From: Dioscorea cayenensis subsp. rotundata
Taxonomy: Eukaryota; Streptophyta; Magnoliopsida; Dioscoreales; Dioscoreaceae
Length of the DNA: 64,000 nucleotides
Direction: 5' to 3'
Assembly (NCBI RefSeq): GCF_009730915.1
Contig: NC_052475.1
Span: 31,557,016 to 31,621,015 of the forward strand
The first letter of the stretch is position 1. Every line of letters starts with the position of its first letter. Positions 11,803 to 23,505 of this stretch are shown here, in pieces. Both the position numbers and the translations under genes were made by a program. Under the pieces are notes generated by a model. That model was not told the DNA's origin and made no database searches. It was given only the letters and a program-made list of their open reading frames with translations.

Positions 11803-14024
11803 TTAATGGATGGTGTTTGAGACTAGCTTTTGTTATCTCTAGCTCTATTTTATTATTTTTCTTTCTTTTTGTTTTTACACATATATCCCTATATAATCTT
11901 TAAATTTTTATCTTTAAAGTTGGAAAAATATATATATATATATATATCTATATATGCACACTATGGTCAAACAAATTTCAAATCAATGAGTTGTGTGCCT
12001 TTTGTGCACACATTAACATAAAAAAGAATCTTACCTTTTTGTCTTAATGAGGGTTATGTTATGTGTAAAGTCAATAACTTTATGAGGATAAAATATATAT
12101 ATTCTTTCCCATTTATTTGTAGTTGATGCTTGGTAAGAAAAAATGAAAATTAAACTGTTTTTAAGTCAAAATTATTTTATTATCAGTGTTATTATTGTAA
12201 AAAATATATATATTTTTTTTTTTCATTAGTAAGAGTGCCATCCTTGATTTTAGATTTGGCCCATTCCAAGATGGCAAGTGATTTTGAGTCCATTTTGGGC
12301 CTAGCCATGATTTGTTAATTTATTTATTTATTTGAGTCTATCATGTCTCTAACTTTGCATCATAATAAGGTTGGTAATGAGTCAATTTATGTAAATATTT
12401 TGTGTATTAAAAATTGATATGGTCCAATGTATTTATGTACTTGTATTCATCTAATGAAAAATAAAATTTTTATGTGCTTTTTTCTTCACAAAAATCAAAT
12501 TATCAGAAAAATACTATTCTCACAATATTTAATAATGCTATTTGGTATATCTATAATTTTATTTAATTTGATAATATTAAAAGAAAAGTTATTCTATTTT
12601 ACTACTCCAAACATTTGAGTAGAGAGACACTCCTTAAAACCTTTCATTTATCCAGCATATTAGTGCATTAACTATGCCCAAATTTTGAACTCTATTAAAA
12701 AAAAAGTAATTTGGTTGAAAAATTAGAAATACTTTTTTAATACAACAACAAGCGATTACATATATTGGCAGAAATAATTTTTGAATAAAAACTATATTGT
12801 TTATTTCTTGTAATTCATGAATTGTTTACATAGATACAGTGCAAATACATTTTCATATATATATATATATATATTCTTTGTCTCTCTTCCATTTTAAAAA
12901 CTTAGGGATGTTCTACTGACGTTCCCAGTTGATGTTTCTTATATATATATATTAAAAATTTAATTTAGTTAAATATATATATGCTCGGAGAAAAAAAGCC
13001 CAAATTTTATGGTGAACAAAGGCCCATGTTTAGACTCTATCATAATAATGTTTTAATCCTCTAAAATATCATCTTGGAAAATAAAGCATCAATAACTAAA
13101 TGAAGAAGGATCATGGATAAAATTTACGGAGTTTTATTGCTAGGAGATCTCACTGTGCAATTTAGAGAAAATTGAAGTTTCCGGCAATTTCACTGTTGGA
13201 TAGAGTCCAAATTTTGACAAGACATTAATACATGGCTAATGCTTATTTGATTTCAATAATGGTGGTCAACTGGTCATGTTTGAATGTCTCTAACTTGTTC
13301 GTGGGAACTCTACTCTAGTATGATGATTTCATCTCCTATATATATATTATTGATTTCTTGGTTAATGTTGTTTTTAATGATTGTTTGTTTGTTAAAGTTA
13401 TTTTCTCCCATTATTTGGTTTTATGATTTTAATTTACCCTTTGTCTCAAAAGGTTATCTATTTAAAATTATTGTAACTTATGGTTGATTGCTTTTGTGCT
13501 TTTCTTATGGTTGTACTTATTGTTGCTTGCTCTTAATAGGTTTAAGCAAGAGGGAGGAAAAGTCATTTTAGGTGCTTGCTTTTGTTGTTGTATCATACTT
13601 TGGTTGTTAGTTTGTGTTGATCACTTTTTTCTTTCAGGGAAAAAAAAAAAATCTATTAACTATAGATATAATTTTAAATTTTGTTTTTAAGAAATCAAAT
13701 GGTTCAATTATTGTAAAATTTTTCTTACATATAAAGACAAACAAATAATTTGTACACAAAAAACTTCCACTCAATAACATTTTTAATCAATTTAATATAA
13801 AGTTGTTTGCAAATTTTCAACAATCTAAATAATCTATACACTTTTCAAAATAACATACAAATCATCCTTTCTTAAAAAAAAAATAATTATAACTCAAATG
13901 CATATTTTTTTCTTGGAAGGTGTGGAAACAAAGGTTTGTAGTTTTTTTTTTATTTTTTATTTTTTTTTAACAAAGAGTATAAAATAAATAAATAAATAAA
14001 TAAAAAGTATAAAAAAACTTGGTA
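11707..14024. other. AT-rich gene desert with microsatellites
   Basis: No gene is seen. The stretch holds an (ATT)n microsatellite at about 11757-11803, (AT)n runs near 11929-11947 and 12857-12874, and poly-A/poly-T tracts. The open frames here (for example 11487-12021 and 13284-13690) are low-complexity and rich in F, L, I and Y, as expected by chance in T-rich DNA. An (AAAT)n run lies at about 13979-14003. Confidence 0.6.
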
Positions 14025-14608
14025 AAATATCTGAGTTAGACTCTCTATTATAGGCTTATAGCCACTTCTTCTTTTTGGTCTTTCTCTTACAAAAATTACT
14101 AATTTTATCCCTCTAGTTTTTAAATTGGGCAAATCAAGTCCCTCTACCAAATGGCTGCCAACTTCTCCGTTAAATTAGGCTTAAAATATTAACAAAAATT
14201 ACTAAATATTATAAAACTTATAAAAAAATTATAGATAATTATTAAATATCATTAAAAAATTATAAAAAAAATTATTAAAGTTTAAAAAATATAAAGTTAT
14301 TAAAATTATAAAAAAAATTAAAATTATAAAAATTATTAAAAATTATTAAAAAAATTAACTCCCTAGCCTATCTTCTTCTTCTCCAACCGTAATCTCGTCT
14401 GGGTTGAAAAAAATAATTAATACTTTTTAATATTTTTTTAACAATTTTATAATTATTAATATTTTTAAAAAAAATTAATTCTTTTTTTATACTGTTTAAT
14501 ACTTTTTTATAAAATAATTAATAGTTTTTAATTTTTTTATAATTTATTTTTATAAGAAATTAAAAAATATTAAAAATTATAAAGGAAATATTGAAAAATT
14601 TTAAAAAG

Positions 14609-16039
14609 TGTTAAGTCTGATGACATGGATTAGCATTAAATGACAAGCCGAGTAATGACATGGCAAGAGGAAGATGACGTGGGTATGATGACTCACCAAA
14701 GAAAGTGAAGACTAGGATGTTGATGTGGCAAAATGATGATGTCATGACATGTGAAGAAGATCAATGATGAAGATTGTGTTTAGTAGATATTCCTATCAAT
14801 ACAATTACTATTTTTGGAAAATGCATCAAGACTAAAGGATCTCTTCAAGAAAGACAAATTTTATTTAAAGTATGTTTATCTATCCTTGGTAAGATCCGGG
14901 ATGTTATATCTTTGATAGAGAAAGATCTATTTTAAAAAGAGAGAAGAGTATCCTAACAAGAAGATCATGAAGATTGTGTGGAACTTTGTTTGGTAAGAGC
15001 TATTTGAAGACACAAATTAAAGAAGGTAAGAATATGTTTAGTTTGGTGTGAAAAGGTATCTAAAGACACAAACTAAATAAGGTAAGAAGAGACCATGGAG
15101 ATTATCAAGACCATATTTAGCAACACAAATTGAAGGAAGATCCAAGAGCTATCTATGGGCGGAGCTATTCTAGGAGACTTATCATGTGTGGAGATTGATT
15201 GAAGATTACAAGAGATATGAATAGAGATTTGAAGATCCAAGCATGGATGATTGAATATCATACTTAAAGATATTGAACGCTAAACTTGGATGAAGATGAG
15301 ATCAAGTTTAGTAACAATATTTCCATGAGCCAAACAAAGATCATTTGGGAAGACCAAACTTGGGCCAAGTTTGGAAAAAAGATCGGGAGATCTTCGGTGG
15401 CTATCTTTGGTGAGATGGTCACGTGTGCCTAGGTGGGCACGCCCCTTGGAAGAGGGAGACCTTTTGAAGTGACTAGAGGAAGGAAGCAAGTGCAGGCAGG
15501 AGGAGCTCGGGTCGAGTCAACTGCTACGAGGAGGACTGAAGGAACCTGGAGGTTGAAGGTCGCAGATTCAGGTGCATCTGGCTAGAACTCGGTCATGTTC
15601 AGTAAGGTGGGCCATGTTGCAACTAGGGTGTTGGAACATCTAACTTTGGAAGGTGTCCGAGTTAGGAAGCCGTGGAGAATTCTAAAAGAGGTAACTTTAT
15701 TAGACGTCAGTGCGTCTATATAAGAGATCATGCTTGAAAATTTAGGATGAGCCAACAGGTGAAAGACTCTTCACTGAGAGTTGAGTGAGTGGCCATCGGG
15801 CAATCTAGAGAGGATATTCTTTGTATTGAGAGAGTGAGAGAGTGTTGTACTCCTTGTTCTTATACCTCTTTTAGTGGATTGTTTCTCCGGTCCTGGCCCC
15901 CAGATGTAGGCAAGGTTGTGCCGAACTGGGTTACCAATTTGCTTGTCTCCTTACTCTTGTTTGATTGTGTATGTGTGTGTTCAAACCTTGAGTGAGTTTT
16001 TGAGTGACTTTAGCACATCACACCCCCACCAAACCATCA
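14609..16039 (+). mobile_element. Probable solo LTR of a retrotransposon
   Basis: This 1.43-kb block begins TGTTAAGTCTGATGACATGG and ends AAACCATCA, giving the TG...CA ends typical of LTRs. It is flanked by the 5-bp direct repeat AAAAG at 14604-14608 and 16040-16044. It is clearly GC-richer than the surrounding AT-rich arms. A promoter-like TCTATATAAG lies at 15715-15724, about two thirds of the way in, as expected for a U3/R junction. No second LTR, primer-binding site or gag/pol sequence follows, hence solo. The short duplication is AT-rich, so chance is possible. Confidence 0.65.
15715..15724 (+). promoter_or_regulatory. TATA box inside the solo LTR
   Basis: TCTATATAAG is a strong TATA-box match at the position expected for an LTR promoter, followed by a purine-rich leader-like region. 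It suggests the element was transcribed in the plus direction. Confidence 0.5.
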
Positions 16040-16490
16040 AAAAGTATAAGTATTTTTTATAACCCGATCATGACCAGCACCACGTGGTTTGAAAAGATTA
16101 GGATTGAGCTCGGAGAAGATAGATTGGTGAGTTGGGGAGTTTCATATTCGGTAAAATGATGTGGCAACACGTGGCATAGACCGCATGATAGGTGACGGTC
16201 TTTTGATTTTCTAGTATTTTTTTTAATAATTTTTAATATTTTTTATAAATTTCTAAATTTTTTTATTTTTTTAATAATTTTTAATAATATTTTAAATATT
16301 TCTTACAATTTTTTTATATATTTTTTTATAATTTTATAATATTTTTATAATATTTTAAGCCACGTCAGTATGATTTAATAGAGATGCTAACGACCGTTGG
16401 GCAGAGGGACAATTTTTCCAATTGAAAAAATAGAAAAATAAAATTAGTAACATTTATAGAAGGATAAAAAAAAATAGTCTATACATATAT

Positions 16491-19428
16491 TTAAAGTAGT
16501 TGTAAAATTTGATTTGAGGGGTTTCAAAGAAGATTTTTTTAACCCTTTTTAAGAATTCTTCAAAGTACATTTATGTGTTTGTTTTTATTTTTGAATTAAA
16601 TGTGATATTAATTGTGAAAAATATTTAATTACATTTTATTTGTTTGCATTAAATGTTTTATTAGATATTTCAAATCAACTATAATTATTAATAATCTATT
16701 TTTATTTTGTGGGTAAAGTATTCCAACACAATTTGTTTTTTATTTGGAGAATAGTTATTGAAATCAGTCCAAATATCAAACTCTTCTAGGCTCGGGTCAC
16801 AGGCAAATGCTTCTATTATCAAGTCCTTCTAGTAGATGCTAGGTTAACAAAAATATTTAAAATATTAATTTAAAATTATGAACTATTTTTTAATTATATG
16901 ATGCTTAATATATGATATTTGTTAATTATAAAATAAATAATTTCAAGTGGAAAAATAGTAAATTGTTTATTATTCTTTTGTTTATATTAAATATGGCATT
17001 TATAATTTAAAAAAAATAATTTCACTTATTCATTTGTGCCTTAAATAACCACTCATTTGTTATTTGGTTGTCTTTCTCTTGTTACAAATATCACATATGT
17101 TTGATATATTCTTATTTGGATAAATTTATAAATATTGAAAAACTATGTAAGTGTTCTACCAAATATTTTTTAAATTTATTTTAACAAATTTAAAATATAA
17201 AAACTAAAGTTTTGCACTACTTTATATGCTGATTAAGAATGTGTATAAACAAAATTTCACAATTAGAATCAAGCTGTCAAACCTAGAATAGTAAGATGTT
17301 AGGATTATTTGATTCAAATTCCATGCAAATTATAGCTTTTGGCTTTTGTTTGAATAGATTTTGATGTAAGTGATTATAAAAAAATAAAAAATAAAAACTA
17401 TGCTTTAACATCACTTAGTTTATCCCTTTGTATATTTCTTTAAACACAATAAAAGAAGCATACATTTTAATTTTTTATTTATTGTTACTAATTGTTGGGA
17501 CACACATGATGATGTGTTTCATGTCCTTTAAGGAGGACTCGGGTTTAGTTAAATAGGGTTGCATGTGCTCACTTCAACCTTAATTGTGTGCTAACAAATT
17601 TAATGCAAATTATGTTATGCAGTTGGGAAATCTACAGGTATGCTGCATAATTCCAAATAGCCTAGTCGTACACACAATATATATTTAACCATAACTGTTT
17701 TGAATAAATAAGTTTTGATGACCATGGGCTATGACGACCAAGATCTTCCCATGGGAAGATTTTTCTTTCAGAACTTGATAAAGTAAACACTATTTTGTAT
17801 TTTTTTGCTTCGTTATAAATAGAAATTATCATCAATATTCATTCCACATAAATATATATATTTTAAAACCATCGAAATTGCAAAACCTCTTAAGCAAAAG
17901 TAAAAAAATTATACTAGTGATTATATTAGAGGGACTATATCAGGGATTTTACCAAAAGACTTAGGAAACTTCAAGATTGTGAATCTTATTGAAATTTATT
18001 GGGGACCTATACATCATACATGTCCTTTTCCCTGCATTTAAACCACTAAATAAAACAAAAACTTGGACAAATTTCATATTTCATATTTTTAGAATTGAAA
18101 CTCTTTTAAAGATGAGAAAACAACTGAGAACATGCAACTGCTCATTGGCACTTAAGTGATTGCCGACAAAGTGTCTGATGAAAGGCGCCAAACAAGAAGT
18201 TAAAATTAGACTGCCAAAAAAACAACAACGACAAATCAGTGAGTATGGGTTTGATTTAATATGGTTTCAGTGTCATGAGTTTGGTGATATCATGAATTGC
18301 ATGAAAACGGAGCAAAACATTCACATGGACAACAACTGCTTGTGTTTTTTTGCCCTGCCGGGCACGGCCGCACGGCTTCTTGATGTGGTGATGTTAATGC
18401 ATGCATCTTTCTACTAATTATTCTTCCCATTTATTAATTTACTTCTTCTCTACGTATTTATGGGATAAGTATTCGTTAGTATCTTTATCGGCTGCGAGCC
18501 AGTCAACTAAGGAGTGTGCATGTGTGAGTTATTGTCTTAAATACGATCCCCCACACGAGATATTGCCTCGAACGAGTCTGTCAAGGGGTGTGCGCACGTG
18601 AGTTATTGACTTGAATGCGCACCCATCTCATGGGTGCATGAGTAGGGGTGCAACATCACATGTGAGTTCATTCTTCCAATGAAAATTTAAACTCTTATCA
18701 TTCCGCAAGTCACACGAGGGACCTATGTTAGTGCCACTAACCACGTGAACCAAGTGGCTTTGACTATTACCAAGCTATTTTATTCAATTTATTTAAAATT
18801 AGATTTTTATATATTTAAATATATATTTTTGATAATTTTAAATATGTCAACATTAACATGGTTTAGTGGTAAGCGACCACTCATCCCACAGAGGACCCAC
18901 ATGAAAATTTGAACACTCGATCACGACGTGCCTAGAGTATTGTAGAAGTATTGCATGCTCATTAGGATTGATACTATAAAGCACTGTTTACTCACTGTGT
19001 GATTCCTCTAAGGGAGGAGTTGTATTGTCCACCTCTCGAAAGTTGCATAGCAAGAGAAATTTACTATCATGGGGTTATGGTTCCTAATATATTATCTTGG
19101 TCGTATGTACCATGTCTTCGTTGCCGAGCATGTTAGCTCACCTCATGGTAAATCCCCTAGGGAGCTATTAAGTTATTATAACTAGTGCACCTCCATACTT
19201 GTTATTCTTTTGACATCTTTGTAAGTATAGGGAGTGGGGCATTTGTTGTTATTTGTCAATAATAATAATAATAATAATAATAAATCTAAAAAAAATTTGC
19301 TAGTTCTTCTTCGTTACTTGTTTATGTATTTTGGTCTTTAGAAGCACAAATTGAGCTTAACGTTTATATATTCTAATACAAAAATACAGCCCAGCCCTTA
19401 GTTTTTACCGGTGAAATCTTAATTTATT

Positions 19429-19469
<41 letters not shown>

Positions 19470-19841
19470 AAGGACATTTTAGTCAGTCTGTAGATATCGT
19501 GAATTTTCATAATTCAATATTCTTTGCCATGTATTGTAATTTGTAAATATATGCACTGAACCTGCAGCTGGTTGTTGGATCTAAATCCGAGTACTGTTCA
19601 TGTGATTGAAACATTGTGGATTTCATGGTTTGTCTTTTGTTCAACTATTATATTTGCTAAAAATTGACCTGATTTTGACTTAAATTAGTATTATATCTAA
19701 TAGTATAGTTATATATATATAACAATGTAATTTAGAATTTTTTTAAATAACTATGTACAATTACACTATTGTGTGAAAGCTACGTAACAATACGATAGTT
19801 GGTATTTTATTTATTTTCAACTAAAAAGTTAAACGTTAAAT
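16491..19841. other. Gene-poor repeat-derived region
   Basis: No gene is recognised. It contains AT-rich DNA, an (AAT)n microsatellite at about 19258-19283 and an (ATT)n run at about 19431-19468. Around 18490-18780 there is GC-richer repeat-like DNA in which a ~60-bp segment containing GTGAGTTATTG occurs twice, diverged (near 18500-18560 and 18575-18640). A tRNA-related stretch follows at 18853-18935. The frames at 18160-18601 have no recognisable domain. Confidence 0.55.
18853..18935 (+). repeat. Possible tRNA-derived SINE remnant
   Basis: GGTTTAGTGGTAAGCG resembles a Pol III A box, and TTTGAACACTCG about 40 bases later resembles a B box, the arrangement found in tRNA-derived plant SINEs. 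I found no poly-A tail or target duplication, so this is a weak call. A cloverleaf for a functional tRNA does not fit. Confidence 0.3.
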
Positions 19842-20199
19842 CTTACTGTAATGAATTTCTCAATGGAATTCAGAATCAATGCACAATTACTCCCACTAAG
19901 AGCTCCCAGCTCATTTTGACATTAAATCAAACAACTTATGAGCAAGTTTCAACAAGAAAACAACCAAAGATAGTATAGATCCTTAGATCTCTAATTTCTT
20001 AACAAACATTCAGAATAAGCAGAGAAAAAACATTCAAGTCTCAAGAGTCTAATTCTCCCACAATTATTAGCATAACAAGAGAAGAAAATAACCTCTGATC
20101 ATCCAAGATGAACCAATGTCCTCATCCCTCTTCACAGCAGGGCCTCACTTCTGATCTACTTCTTCGATAGCCCTAATTCTCCCCCATCTCCTCATCTTA

Positions 20200-21183
20200 G
20201 GGAGCGTTTGGTTGGATGTAATTTAAATCGCATGGATTTCCAGGTTACAAATGTATCGAAAATACTTGATTTCAAAATACTGGTCATGATCAAATCTTGT
20301 GTTTGGTTAAATGTAACTGGAATTCTCGTATTATAAGATTTTTATGTTTGTTTGGAAAGATTTATAAATTTGGAATTGAAAAACACATGTGTATATATGC
20401 ATATATGTATATGAGTATATATATATATATATATATAAGTATATGTATATATGTGTATATATGCATATATATATACATACATGTGTATGCATATATATAT
20501 ATATGCATATATACAAACACATACATATACATATGTGTACATATGTAAAAATATCTATGTATGTTTATATGCATATATATATACATGTATATGAGTATAT
20601 GTATATGTGTGTATATGCATATATACATATATATATACATAGATGTATATGAGTATATGTATATTTGTGTATAGATGCATATATATATACACATACATGT
20701 ATCTGTGTGTTTATATGCATATATGCATACGTATATATATGTTATACATATGTAAAAATACCTATGTATGTTTATATAAATATATAAATGCCTATGTATA
20801 TATATGTGTGTGTATAACTATATGTATGTGTGTATAATACATATGTGTATATGTATATATTTCTGTATATGTATGTATGCCTATGTGTATGTGTGTATGT
20901 ATATAATTTTGTGTATGTATGTATGTATGTATGTATGTATATGTATATACATTATATGTGTGTGCATATGTATATACATGTATATATATATATATATCAC
21001 TTAAAGATTTTCAACTCCCAGGATTTCGATTTATGCTCAATTTGGACGTAAATCCAAATACATCCATTGGAGTATTTGGTTTTACCTTGGTATTTTAAAA
21101 TCCCTCAAACCAAACAAAGGATTTTTTGGATGTGGGATTTAAAGTTACATTGTAACTTCAAATACTTCCAAACAAACACTACC
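20200..21183. mobile_element. PIF/Harbinger (Tourist-like) MITE with microsatellite core
   Basis: The left end reads GGGAGCGTTTGGTTGGATG. The right end, read inward on the minus strand, is GGTAGTGTTTGTTTGGAAG. These are inverted repeats of the GGGnnnGTTTGGTT type characteristic of PIF/Harbinger elements. The flanking duplication is TTA at 20197-20199 and 21184-21186, the usual 3-bp target of this superfamily. About 190 bp of unique sequence at each side encloses a long (TA/TG)n array. No transposase is encoded. It sits inside the solo LTR at 19847-21526. Confidence 0.82.
20388..20998. repeat. Compound (TA)n/(TG)n microsatellite array, about 610 bp
   Basis: A near-continuous array of TATATG, TATGCATATA and TATGTGTG-type words with few interruptions, including (GTAT)n around 20914-20940. 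Most of it alternates strictly purine-pyrimidine. All six frames stay open for long distances (up to 110 residues of Y, I, C, M and H), which is an artefact of the repeat and not coding. Confidence 0.92.
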
Positions 21184-21531
21184 TTATATGCCTTCCTTTT
21201 CCTGTGAGAACATACCCCTCCAAACGAGTACTCAATTGCCTTTCTCTCATCGCTCGTCCCCCTCTTGTATCAACCGTTGATGCTGTAACAACTTCATTCA
21301 TCTGGCCTTCCACGTGTCCATTTGGAAATGACTCTCCACATCCAATTGGCTGATCACCCACTCTTGAGTCTCCACCTGGCCACTCCCCATTCCATCTCCC
21401 TGATTCTCCATTAGCCTATCTTGGATGTCCATGTGGCCATTGCAAATCAAATCTTCATTATCCTCATTCACCTTCGCCTTGCCTTTCACCTGTAATTTCC
21501 ATTCAATTAAATGTGGAAACATAACACTTAC

Positions 21532-23400
21532 ATAGTTCTTTCTTTTTTTTATTATTTTTTATTTTTTAAAATATTTTTAAAAATATTATCAATAAAGTTA
21601 CACATGTAAATATTTATATAAAGAATAATTATATTGTCACCGTAATAATAGTCTAACTGAAAGACATTTGGTTATGACGTGGGAGATCGAAGATTTGAAT
21701 CTTTCATAATGCATGGTTGATATGTAATAATAAAAAAAATATATGCGTGGCATGTTGCTCGGTATTATTGTAAAAAAATAAAAATTATGTTTTGTTATAT
21801 AAATTCAAATAGATATATGGAAAGGTTTTGAAAATATAAAATTACCACTGAAGAAATATACGGTTCAGTTGCACAGTTGCACTTGTGCTACAATATAAGC
21901 AAAAGAATCGAACATTAACAACAACACCATGACTTTTAGGAACATTGTTATTTTTTTTTATAAATATAGATAAATCATTTGTAGGATTCGAAAATTCGGA
22001 GATAAATATTTTTTTTTAATAAAGGTAATCAAAATATACCTTAATGAAGGGGTGGTTAATTCTGCTTATTAATCTTATTGAAATTGAATGCATCCACTTT
22101 TGTATGCTCATAATTTTATGCCCATATTGAATTAATTAATGTTTAATTAACTGATCATCAGGCTGTGAATTTGTTTTACATCTTCCTCTTGAGCAGTAAA
22201 CAAACTAATGTCATGTAGATAATGGAGAGTACTGGAAGTGAAGAAGAAAACAAAAGCATAACATTCAAAGATGGCAGAAAAATGTGGTTCATTTCAAAGA
22301 GAGATGCAAATGCTGTCTGCATGCATGGATGCATAACATTTAAAGATGGCAGAAAAATGTGGATCATTTCATCTTTTTCTACAACTTTCTTAGTATTGTC
22401 AAAAAACACATTGAATGCTACAGCATGGGAGAAACAGTGGTTTGCACTTTGCACCTCCATCATTTATATATATCTCTCTAGATTTATTTTTCAAAATTTT
22501 ACCATAGTGATTATCCATGCTTAATAACTTTTTTTTTTTAACAAAATACGGAGACAAGTCATGTAAAGAGTGCGCGAATTTATAGAGTTAATATTTCAAT
22601 CCTTTTGTGTACTTATTTTTCGAATTCATCTCTTAAGCGAGAACATGAATATTTTGGACATAGGACTTAATGCCAATTGATCAAGAGATCATTGGCCAGT
22701 GCTTATTATTTTTTTTAACATGATTATATATATATATATATATATATATAGCAATGGTAAAACTGCGTTGTTAGTGATCGTTGCTATAATAGACGAAAGA
22801 TAATGTGATTAATTAACTCCTATGCAAAAAATAGAAGGTTCTAGTCTTTCCCAAAGTATAGTTGAGAATATAGGAAAAAAAAAAGATATAGGGGTGGGTG
22901 TGATTTGTCTATACTATAAAATAAAAAACTTTAAATAATAAAATGACTAGTAAAATTATTTATTCATAAATACTATGTGAACGAAAATGTAAGGTATCTT
23001 GAATCAATTCCTCAGTGAGGGAAGAGCTCTCACAACACTAGCAAAGTTACTAATTCGGTAACTCCTCTAATTATATTAATTTATATATATATATATATAT
23101 ATTTAAAATCCAATTTATAGAAAAACTTATCATTTTTAAAATATTTCTAAAATACCTAAGTAAGGAATCTAGATTCCTAAGCTCCACTAAGATTCTTAAT
23201 GAAGAAAGCTAGCAAATTAATCAAGATAACCAATAAAATAGATTGCTATTTTTAACATACAAAAGGAAACATAAAAAGAGAAAGATAAAAAAAAAAAAAA
23301 AAAAAAAAATGCAAGGTCATTTTCACCTGTTTTTGTTTGTTTTGTTAACAAATTAATTATTGATTGGTGGTGGGAGGGAGGAGAGTCCAAATTGCCATAG
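21532..23400. other. AT-rich intergenic DNA upstream of the first OPT gene
   Basis: No gene is seen. (AT)n runs occur near 22726-22750 and 23082-23101, and a poly-A tract of more than 20 bases lies at 23287-23310. A stretch at about 21640-21740 with a TTTGGTTATGACGTGGGAGA word and a B-box-like GATTTGAATCTTTC could be an old SINE. A 40-bp duplication at 22257-22372 is listed separately. Confidence 0.5.
22257..22372. repeat. Imperfect 40-bp direct repeat inside an open frame
   Basis: A unit reading CATAACATTCAAAGATGGCA and continuing AGAAAAATGTGG.TCATTTCA occurs at 22257 and, with a few changes, at 22330. The spacing of 73 bp is not a multiple of three plus repeat length effects aside, yet the same 100-residue plus frame (22222-22524) reads both copies as ITFKDGRKMW followed by F or I and IS. 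No homologue is recognised, and the reverse strand is also open, so coding status is unproven. Confidence 0.6.
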
Positions 23401-23414
23401 GATAGATCAGTAAC

Positions 23415-23424
23415 ATTATAAAAG
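23415..23424 (+). promoter_or_regulatory. TATA box of the first OPT gene
   Basis: ATTATAAAAG lies 82-91 bp upstream of the start codon at 23506. That is the right distance for a leader of about 60 bases plus the usual 30-base TATA-to-start spacing. Confidence 0.6.
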
Positions 23425-23505
23425 CTTGGGTGGAGAGAAGCTCTTGAAGTTCAAGAGTGCAGAAGAATAATAGTGAGCAAAGCTCATCACCAATATTAAT
23501 CATCA

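Larger units (their letters stand above)
14025..16490. mobile_element. Element with long degenerate inverted repeats, carrying a nested solo LTR
   Basis: A segment at about 14045-14200 and one at about 16340-16485 are inverted relatives. Both contain, in order and on opposite strands, TAGACT, TTACTAATTTTAT, a T-rich tract, an AATTGG/AATTGGG word, GTCCCTCT and GGCTTAAAATATT. They are followed inward by several hundred bases of AT-rich sequence on both sides. This looks like a long-inverted-repeat transposon, possibly Mutator-type. I could not find a convincing target duplication, so its ends are approximate. Its GC-richer centre is explained by the solo LTR at 14609-16039. Confidence 0.5.
19847..21526 (-). 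mobile_element. Solo LTR (about 0.69 kb) interrupted by a MITE
   Basis: The block starts TGTAATGAATTTCTC and ends GGAAACATAACA, the TG...CA ends of an LTR, and is flanked by the perfect 5-bp duplication CTTAC at 19842-19846 and 21527-21531. Removing the MITE at 20200-21183 and one copy of its TTA duplication leaves about 693 bp. Read on the minus strand it begins TGTTATG and ends ATTCATTACA. It carries a TATA-like GGCATATAAG, now split by the MITE, and then a T-rich U5-like region. No internal retrotransposon sequence is present. A minus-strand frame at 21298-21522 lies in the LTR and is probably fortuitous. Confidence 0.78.

Noticed and set aside
11487..12021. 138-residue plus frame with poly-F and poly-Y tracts
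   Set aside because: Driven by poly-T and (ATT)n repeats; no domain and no splice context.
18853..18935. A functional tRNA gene
   Set aside because: Only A-box and B-box-like words are present. The acceptor and anticodon stems do not pair, so at most a SINE remnant.
20297..21051. Several open frames of 60-110 residues on both strands rich in Y, I, C, M and H
   Set aside because: They are translations of the (TA/TG)n microsatellite, which lacks stop codons in many frames. Composition is wholly explained by the repeat.
22726..22750. (AT)n runs as candidate TATA promoters
   Set aside because: Such runs occur throughout the window and are not placed before any gene start.
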